From contig JBBHKE010002552.1 of NCBI GenBank assembly GCA_037447655.1, positions 32,501-94,500 of the forward strand: a DNA stretch of 62,000 nucleotides. The letters are read 5' to 3'. This document shows, one piece after another, positions 57,119-62,000 of this stretch. The notes under the pieces are model-generated. The model searched no databases, was not told the origin of the DNA, and saw nothing but the letters and a program-made list of their open reading frames with translations. Numbering within the stretch: the stretch's first letter is position 1; each line of letters begins with the position of its first letter. The translations under genes were made by a program, and so were the position numbers. This DNA comes from Zygnema cylindricum (Eukaryota > Streptophyta > Zygnematophyceae > Zygnematales > Zygnemataceae).

Positions 57119-59120
57119 TTGAATATTTTATCGGTATTTCTATCCAATGCCGACACCATTTTATCGACGACTTTATCAAGAACATTTTCAAGGTGGTCTA
57201 ATTGCTTGTCGGATAATTTTTATTGTCGATCAAACTGCTCCTTGTTTACTTTTCCCATACTATTTTCCAACATTTCACCCAATTCTTTCGACATATTTGT
57301 GGCGTTCTCTTGCTTAACCTTCCGTACGTCTTGTTTCCTTTTCCTTGATGATGTGAACTTATCTTCATGCACAGGCGAATGAAGTCCAGCACCTTTCCCT
57401 TCACTTGCTCCTTTCCCTTCACCCCCTTCATCTTTTCCTCTTTTCTTATTGTTCTCCTCACTAACACTATTTGTACATCCATACTCGTCCTTATTATCGC
57501 CACTCGCAGTTGGAACCTATTCATTACCTTTTTGGCTCATAGGATTATCTTCCAAGATCACTATATCGTCTTCTGTTGATATTTGAGTATTTTCTAGGTC
57601 TGTATTAGGATAGAAAAAGAGCTGAGGCGGTCTGCCTCTAACTCCCCTATCCAAGCCCCCACACTTGTTGTAGTCACTGAAGGCTGGATAGGGAGGTAGA
57701 GCCATGGTTGCCTAGGCTCTCTAGAGAAGACAGCGGGTGAATTAGGAAGACTTACCAAAAGTTAGTTGTCGGACGCGGGAATTGATCCTGGTACCTGCCG
57801 TCCGTCAACCGGCAATAGCCGTTAGCTCTAGCCGTTAAGTCTAGGAATGATATTACGATATATAGGGTTTGATAAATATATAAATCTTTATATGTAGATA
57901 AATCCGTTTAACGGTTATAGATACTTTGTACATAGATACAGTTTGATTCAGTACGAAGTACGGTATGTGGACAGAACGGATACCGCGCATTTGTTTCGAT
58001 AGCGAAACAAATACCGCGCATTTGTTTCGATAGCGAAACGGATACCACGCGACGAATTTCAGCGGCTAGGATTATAGCCGGTTTTGATCGGACGGCCGCG
58101 ATAGGCGCCGCGATCACGGAAATGTACTTTTGGCGTTTTACGGTCTTTGCCGCGTCAGATAACACGTGGCGTAATAACATTGGATTACGGGAATTCCGGA
58201 GATTACAGGAACTAATCCTGATTTGACACGTGTCGACATTTTGGCCATGTTGTACAATGGCCGTACAAAAAGTACACCGGCACCTGTACTTTTATGTACG
58301 ACACAGTAATTTGATTGGTGCCGTACTTCAGAAGATAGAGTTTTAGAGAGGGAATAGGACTTAGAAAATTTTGGGTAGGCAGCTGCCTCTCCCAGAGAGC
58401 ACCCTGTATAAATGGCAAACTTTGGGCAGCCGTAACTATCAATTTACTTGACCATTTACAGTGATTCTTTTTGCTGCGGACTCAGGGGAGTCCAGGCTAC
58501 ACAGGGGTGTAGTCGGTCAGAGTTTTTGTCTGCCAGGGTGGCTGTATTTCTAAGGGAAAGTCAAAGTGGGTGAATATGTCCAAATCTCATATTCTAACTT
58601 TGCATTCTGTGGTGGAACTGAGCACACAGAAAGTGTTATTTCACAGGGGTGAATCTATATTGGGGTTTTGACTGTCAATGGGTCAGTCATTTGGGTTTAT
58701 ATCAAGTTGGAGTCGGCACTATCTAGATTTGCTTTTTTTGGATCTACATACTCTGAGGGCCAATGGAGGTCTCAGAGTTTCATCTTCGTCTTCTTCTTCT
58801 TCCAGAGTATTGTTCGTCTTCGGCGGATCGTCCCCGGTGTTCCATGAGACTTTTGGTAGCACTGACTCCCTCCTAGGGAGCCATAAATCCATCTTTTCGA
58901 ATGAATCCTTTGGAAAGAAGGGAGGCAAACCCATGTTAGTTCTGTCTCTTCTTTGCATGGTAAAATAAAGGGCTACTCCATTTCTTAAACCATGGTCCCA
59001 TATTTTTTTTAAATCATTTGTTAAATTATTCCATTTTTTTTGCATTCGTTCCATTCTCGGTTAACCCCTTTCCCCTTCATTACTCTAGAAATCTCCCCCC
59101 ATTTGTCAACATTACTCCCA
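57119..59120 (-). pseudogene. PIF/Harbinger ORF1, trihelix (Myb/SANT-like) protein, split by solo LTR
   Basis: Read on the minus strand from 59120, it has the trihelix pattern VNREWNEC and KWNNLTNDLKKIWDHGLRNG, then FPKDSFEKMDLW and an acidic EEEEDEDE stretch. A solo LTR (57574-58782) interrupts the acidic stretch. Without the LTR and one target copy the frame continues into a charged, basic tail (HEDKFTSSRKRKQD; LDHLENVLDKVVDKM). An A-run near 59040 causes a frameshift, and stops occur near 57520 and 57223. In plants this protein brings the Harbinger transposase to DNA. Its N-terminus is lost at the junction with lectin copy 3. Confidence 0.75.
57574..58782 (+). mobile_element. Solo LTR, family B (1209 bp)
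   Basis: It begins TGTTGATATTTGAG and ends GGTCTCAGAGTTTCA, the exact terminus of element B's LTRs. The target duplication TCTTC lies at 57569-57573 and 58783-58787. A TATA box CTGTATAAATGG is near 58405, and the gag-start ATGGAGGTCTCAGAG precedes the end. A CAAATACCGCGCATTTGTTT-type phrase is repeated near 57985 and 58010. Confidence 0.93.
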
Positions 59121-59685
59121 AACTTTTGAGGCCCAAGGGCAACCCTGCTTGCAGTAATGTGACGTCAGCGTATCCTGGATTTACTGCAGCCACGGGCTAT
59201 TTATATTCTGCTCACAGTATTCGAACATGGAGCTACAAGAGTTATTGGTCAGGTATGTTGCAACAAGAGTTTTTACATGGATGAATTCTCACATTCACCT
59301 TATTGTCATTCTTTACGGATAAAGCTTTTTCTATAATGACGTTGTTTGTAGATTTGCATGCATATATTCACTTCGTAATCATCGTATTTTTCTATAGATG
59401 TGTGTATATTCTCTTCATCCTAGTTCTTAATTGCACACATGCTCTTTATCTTTATTCTTACATTGTTCGTCTTATTTTCATTTTAATAATGTGCTTACCT
59501 TTTTTTTGAGGTAAAACCTATGTATGTCATTTTTATGAATGTAAGCACTTCTAGTCATACGGTATGCTAGTCTAGCTAATTGTGCAGTCCAAGAAAATGC
59601 GTTGGTTGGTCATCTATGTTCTTATTGCCACTTGCAATGGTTCGTACGGTAGCTTGTTATTGTACTAAAGTATCAGGTTCACACA
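59120..59685 (+). pseudogene. Lectin copy 3, C-terminal part only
   Basis: From 59122 it matches the lectin gene from 33146 on: ACSNVTSAYPGFTAATG, then WSYKSYWSG and the conserved donor (GTATGT). All N-terminal coding sequence is missing. The upstream junction is with the trihelix ORF on the other strand. Downstream, the small hydrophobic exon segment (59585-59655) is conserved. It cannot make a lectin. Confidence 0.88.
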
Positions 59686-59689
59686 GATT

Positions 59690-60992
59690 TGTTGTTCTTT
59701 GGTCTAAAATAGACCGCTGAAGCCACCCAAACTATCAAATAAAACCTTAAGCAAAGCTAAGCCAATGATCAATCATTTGAAATGCATCCTCTATTTAACA
59801 TACAACAACTAAGGTTTGATGGAAAAATCAACATAAGCAAACCCTAGGACAAATGCATAAACAATGCATATCAAACATATATATAATAACATAAATAAAT
59901 AATAACAAACAAATACATTACACATAAACAAAAGTATAATCAAAGTATAATAAAATAATCATTATATCATTCAAAGTGCATGACCTAATCGACAACCCTA
60001 AATACTACATCTTTGGTCCCCACTTTTATAACCAGCATTGATTATTAATTCCTAACCAATCTCATTCCTATATATACACTTGTGAGCTGTCAAATAATCA
60101 CTAAGTGTCAAAATAACAAGCGTAAATTACGTTACTGCCACTAAATCCTATTTACGCATAATAACCTTTTAGTAAGAGTAAACTAATCGTAAGCGTACAC
60201 CTGAGAGTCAAGCAATCGTAAGCGTACACTTGTCTACAAGTATGATATTGTACACACACAAATTAAACTATCAAAACCCTAATTGATCACTTAAATATAA
60301 ACATCATAATCAACACTAATTTATAAAAATGAAAAAGACAAAACAATGTTACTCCAAATATTTACACCGACACCAAATCGTATGCTGAGTCATGCTGAGT
60401 CACCCAACGAAACTCCTCAATTTTCGTCAAACAATCTGGGACGTCCAAAATATGTTTCTTGTGAATGACGCCATTTCACGTCTCCACTACTTGAAAAATA
60501 ACGGCGGCCAAAATCCACCGTCCGTAACTCTTGCTCGGCACCCTTAATGTCGCGCCGCGTGGTCTCAAAATCCACTTGACGAAGCGACGTCATGTTATCC
60601 AAATCTAACCGTACCATAACCGTGTCATTTGTACTAAATGCGACGTGTCACATGAAAAGTACGCGTCATATGGGAAAAATGCCGCCTGTCGCAAATAAAG
60701 TACAGCAATCCAAATATGACGCTCCGTACCGTCGGGGTACAATTTTACAATTTTACATACTTCGAATATCATACATCGGATCGCTTCGCGATCCGCCATC
60801 CATTTAACTTACGCGAACCGTACTTTGTTTTTGTTCGCGGCAAACAATTAGTACTTCTGTACGTCAAATTTCAATTAATTTCACTTCTCCCTTAACCCGA
60901 AAATCCATTCGTACCACCACATTAATTTCAGTAATTACGTACGCACGCAAACACGCGCACGCAAGTACGAAACTGAATCTTCCAAAACAACA
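59690..60992 (-). mobile_element. Solo LTR, diverged family A relative (1303 bp)
   Basis: TGTTGTTCTTTGG...CAAAACAACA is flanked by AGATT at 59685-59689 and 60993-60997. The paralogous site near 33697-33715 has no insert, which confirms both ends. Minus-strand sequence near 60985-60770 resembles LTR A, including GGATCGC/GCGATCC. The interior is AT-rich and has no genes. Confidence 0.9.
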
Positions 60993-61930
60993 AGATTTCA
61001 TTGGGTGCACGTGAGATTTACTATTTTTTCTTTAGATGGTCGTTATTAATTGACAATGACGAGTTTACAAAATAATGCAAAGTTGAGCTTAATCGTGTGC
61101 GCATTACCATAAACCGAAATTCTCACAATCTTCGTTGTAAATTTGGATTTTTCATGAAATCAATGGCATCATCGACATGGACATATTGGAAAACAGTCTA
61201 AAAAGGTTAGAGAACAGGCTTTGTAACCGTTGGCGTGTGTGGGAATTTGATGTCCTATTTACTAGATTGGATTTATTGGACGAATCGGGTTGACGCGGAT
61301 TCGGATCGATTTCGCATTTGTACTTTATAGAATATTTAGCGAAAGTAGTTTCACGCACAATTTCACGAAAGTACTTCGTATGTTTGTTTCGCCTTACTTT
61401 TGTTATTTTGTTTATCGTCTATAATGTCTGAATTCTAGTTTAGTACGATAATACTTTTGAATTGTCACAGGACTTTCGTTTCGGTTGTAGTTTTGCAATG
61501 TTTTCAGTCATTAATTAGCGTGTTCTTGTCTAATCCTCGGACAGCTGGCAGCATTCTAGAGGTTTCTTGGCGGCGCATGTTCACACGTGCCGTGCCATGG
61601 CTGGTGTGGTATTTAGGCGACACATGGCTGTGTAGGAATCTCAATTTCAAGGAATACACGGAGGAATAGAAGAGATAAGAGGATAAAAGAAAATAAATTG
61701 TAATTTCGTTTTTTTGTTGAATGTGAGAATTTTTCCGAAATGTCCTCTCAATGTGCGTCCAATGTAATTCAATGTTTTGTGATTTGATTCTTCCTCTGCT
61801 ATACTCGCTAGAAACTGAACATTGAATTTGATATCCATCCTTTCAATTCATTTGTTGCTTTGATTTTTTGTGTTCATGCCCATTAGACAAAAATTATGTA
61901 AACTTTCTTTTGGTTTACTGGAGTAAAAAG
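60993..61930 (+). repeat. Paralogous lectin 3' flank, copy 3
   Basis: It aligns with 33700-34560 through many long matches, diverging toward 61930. No gene is recognised. The last 70 bp of the window are unclassified. Confidence 0.85.
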
Positions 61931-62000
61931 ATATAAGAGCATTTTCACACACACTAAGTGCGTATGTATGACATTTATGGTTAGATGAAAAAGCGTGTAT

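Noticed and set aside
57517-57705. Minus-strand ORF beginning MALPPYPAFSDYN as a gene start
   Set aside because: Its N-terminal part lies inside the solo LTR. Only the part below 57574 belongs to the Harbinger ORF1.
57770-57850. Genuine tRNA gene
   Set aside because: T-arm and anticodon-arm-like hairpins exist, but no acceptor stem can be formed and the sequence lies within an LTR.

Overview
This is a eukaryotic, almost certainly land-plant, nuclear window. It is dominated by transposable elements and holds very little intact host coding sequence. The plant assignment rests on an intron-containing gene for a secreted L-type (legume-type) lectin, an exon resembling the C-terminus of an FtsH protease, several Ty1/Copia LTR retrotransposons, and a PIF/Harbinger transposase with its trihelix (Myb/SANT-like) partner. 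A non-seed plant is possible, but the sequence does not prove it.

Layout. 1-1.5 kb: two TA-flanked miniature inverted-repeat elements in inverted orientation. 1.8-2.7 kb: one arm of a long-inverted-repeat element, then a two-exon lectin pseudogene. 2.8-3.9 kb: a decayed solo LTR. 4.9-5.0 kb: an orphan FtsH-like last exon. 5-12.9 kb: mostly non-coding, with a 29-bp triplicate, a 370-bp tandem duplication, 1.4 kb of AT-rich degenerate repeat and a TA microsatellite. 12.95-17.42 kb: element A, a near-intact gag-only Copia-type element. 17.4-21.1 kb: broken minus-strand coding remnants of unknown family. 21.1-27.6 kb: element B, a decayed Copia on the minus strand. 28.3-30.2 kb: a long inverted-repeat element with a TA-flanked element nested in one arm. 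32.2-33.5 kb: the lectin gene. 34.8-35.5 kb: a solo LTR. 36.5-41.95 kb: element C, a Copia on the plus strand. 42.9-44.4 kb: a possible secreted-protein gene remnant and a polypurine minisatellite. 44.6-47.2 kb: gag and LTR remnants. 47.7-53.6 kb: element D, a Copia on the minus strand. 53.7-59.1 kb: a two-gene PIF/Harbinger element split by a solo LTR and carrying a 500-bp CT tract. 59.1-61.9 kb: a third, 5'-truncated lectin copy with downstream DNA paralogous to that of the real gene, interrupted by another solo LTR.

Four full-length LTR elements and three solo LTRs have exact TG...CA-type ends (C ends differently) and perfect 5-bp target duplications, so their boundaries are certain. The most distinctive pattern is shared by A, B and C. 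Their primer-binding site matches the internal (anticodon-region) half of initiator tRNA-Met, the type known from Drosophila copia. It also lies inside the gag reading frame, whose ATG is inside the 5' LTR, as in yeast Ty1. Element D instead uses the conventional 3' end of initiator tRNA-Met with gag starting downstream. No autonomous element here is intact; element A has an intact gag and nearly identical LTRs and would need pol in trans.
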